NCBI GenBank assembly: GCA_965221845.1 | Contig: OZ244919.1 | Location: forward strand, 2,728,001 to 2,792,000 | Direction of reading: 5' to 3' | DNA from: JAJEFO01 sp965221845 | GTDB taxonomy: Bacteria > Pseudomonadota > Alphaproteobacteria > Rhodobacterales > Rhodobacteraceae | Length of the DNA stretch: 64,000 bases | Shown: positions 62,900 through 64,000 of the stretch, piece by piece | How positions within the stretch are numbered: position 1 is the stretch's first letter | Layout: every line of letters starts with the position of its first letter | Made by a program: the position numbers and the translations under genes | The notes under the pieces: generated by a model | Database searches by the model: none | Told to the model about the DNA's origin: nothing | What the model saw: the letters and a program-made list of their open reading frames with translations, nothing else

Positions 62900-64000
62900 A
62901 TGAACGAACTGACGATCGACAGAATTCGGCTCTTTGCGCTGCGTGCGGCGCCCGATCGCGGACCGTTGTCCAGCCTCGGCCCGATGCCGACACGCAACGG
63001 ACTGCTGGTGGAGGTCACCACCAAGGAGGGAGCGACGGGCTGGGGCGAAGTCTGGTGCAACATCCCTCCACGCGGGAACATATCGCGAATGAACCTGCTT
63101 GCGGACGTCATGTGCCCGGAGGTCGTCGGAAAGCCGTTTCCCGGGTTCTCGGACATCCGCGTCCATCTTGAAGCCAGGCTGCAGAGGCTGGCAGTGCATT
63201 CCGGCGAGCCGGGAGCGTTCTGGCAATGCGTCTCGGGACTGGACACGGCCGCGGCGGACGCTTCCGCGCGCATGGCCGGCGCGCCGCTCTGCACGTTCCT
63301 GGGCGCGGACTCCCCGGAGCCGGTCCGGGTCTACGCAAGCACGCCCGATCTCTCCCGCCTCGACAGGTCGGTTCATGCACTTGTCGAAGCCGGCCACACC
63401 GCCTTCAAGCTCAAGATCGGATTCGGCGCTTCCCAGGACCGCAGGACATTGGAGCGGTTCCGTGAAATCGCGCCGAACGGCAGCACGCTGATGGTGGACG
63501 CCAACCAGGGCTGGTCGTCCGTCGAGGCCCAGGGCAGGATCCGGGAGATCGAGGGGTTCGGCATCTCCTTCGTCGAGGAGCCGCTGCTCGTCACGGCCCC
63601 GCTCCGGGAATGGGCGGCCCTTGCGGCCGGATCGAAGCCTGCGATCGCGGCTGGCGAGAACTTCTCGTCAAGGAAGACGTTCAGCGACTTCCTCGAGCGC
63701 GGAGGCCTCAACGTCGTGCAGCCGGACGTGGCCAAGTGGGGAGGCGTCAGCGGCGCCATGCAGGTTGCCCGGCTCGCCGAGGACGCCGGCGCGGCCTGCG
63801 CCCTGCACTACATGGGCACGGCATTGGGGCTGGCCGCCTCCGCGCACGTGATGGCGGCCATGGGCGGCGTCGGACCGGTGGAACTCGACAGCAATCCGAA
63901 TCCGCTTCGAACCGAACTCGGCGACATCGACCTGCGGGTGCGCGCGGGACGTCTCGCAGTGCCAGGAGGGCACGGGATCGGCTTCGCCCCGGATCCGGAA
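62900..64000 (+). CDS. mandelate racemase/muconate lactonizing enzyme family protein (partial)
   Basis: The frame is open to the window edge (367 residues, no stop). The N-terminal capping domain opens MNELTIDRIRLFALRA and the barrel domain has KLKIGFGASQDRRTLERFRE with the KxK motif, the metal ligands in LMVDANQGWSS (Asp), FVEEPLL (Glu) and AIAAGENFSS (Glu), then VQPDVAKWGGVSGAMQVARL. It belongs to the enolase superfamily and probably dehydrates or isomerises a sugar acid. In-frame ATGs at 62876 and 62891 are alternatives; 62900 fits the family start, though no clear ribosome site is seen. Confidence 0.9.
   Translation, partial: MNELTIDRIRLFALRAAPDRGPLSSLGPMPTRNGLLVEVTTKEGATGWGEVWCNIPPRGNISRMNLLADVMCPEVVGKPFPGFSDIRVHLEARLQRLAVHSGEPGAFWQCVSGLDTAAADASARMAGAPLCTFLGADSPEPVRVYASTPDLSRLDRSVHALVEAGHTAFKLKIGFGASQDRRTLERFREIAPNGSTLMVDANQGWSSVEAQGRIREIEGFGISFVEEPLLVTAPLREWAALAAGSKPAIAAGENFSSRKTFSDFLERGGLNVVQPDVAKWGGVSGAMQVARLAEDAGAACALHYMGTALGLAASAHVMAAMGGVGPVELDSNPNPLRTELGDIDLRVRAGRLAVPGGHGIGFAPDPE

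Overview
The window is GC-rich DNA from an alphaproteobacterium, most likely of the Rhodobacterales/Paracoccaceae type. The basis is gene content and order: a pccB / small lipoprotein / pccA / DUF4174 / mcm propionate cluster, an S16 protein with a long Ala/Glu tail, an Hsp20-DUF1150-purE-purK block, a ctaC-ctaB-coxF-ctaG-ctaE-surf1-thrC-M16 peptidase block, CIRCE-controlled groESL, and frequent TTG starts. No rRNA or tRNA gene was seen. Family assignments rest on recognised motifs and recalled family patterns; no database search was run.

Layout. 0-7.7 kb: start of a divergent MFS exporter, then propionyl-CoA carboxylase (pccB, pccA) and methylmalonyl-CoA mutase, which take propionyl-CoA to succinyl-CoA; the pccB promoter region carries repeated TTTGCAAA sites like those of the PccR/ScfR regulators. 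8-34 kb: housekeeping genes (ssb, ppk2, gap, mrp, a ferredoxin, fumC, ccdA, tusA, rimM-rpsP-chorismate mutase-GNAT-ffh, a DMT transporter, groESL, hsp20-DUF1150, purEK-nudix-pdxJ, metY, an enoyl-CoA hydratase-like gene). They are punctuated by decayed insertion sequences (ISKra4-like at 10.5-12.2 kb, IS4-like at 26.7-27.4 kb) and small relics (imuC/dnaE2 tail, DUF465-like).

33.9-46.6 kb is an accessory island that looks like a graveyard of defence and toxin genes. It holds two ISKra4 tails facing each other, an unidentified broken C-terminal fragment, an MNT nucleotidyltransferase lacking its motif serine, an HNH endonuclease gene split by an IS5-family element that itself carries an intact IS30, a collapsed AAA-ATPase plus partner pair, an OppD-type ABC relic next to an intact argE, a second IS30 broken by an IS110, a DruA-like (DUF4338) fragment, a VbhA/Fic toxin-antitoxin pair with an altered Fic motif, and an N-terminally truncated AbiEii toxin.

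46.6-64 kb returns to core genes: topA, tldD, the cytochrome c oxidase assembly and subunit cluster running without gaps into thrC, an M16 peptidase and a RimJ-type GNAT, then a cytochrome P450. The window ends in a catabolic cluster (aldo/keto reductase, MalK/UgpC-type ABC ATPase and FCD regulator in one overlapping operon, divergent from an enolase-superfamily enzyme cut by the window edge).

The strongest discovery lead is the split endonuclease at 34925-38082. Removing the IS block and one copy of the flanking CTAAG repeat restores one 296-codon frame: an N-terminal domain of unknown type joined to an HNH nuclease, possibly a modification-dependent restriction enzyme.
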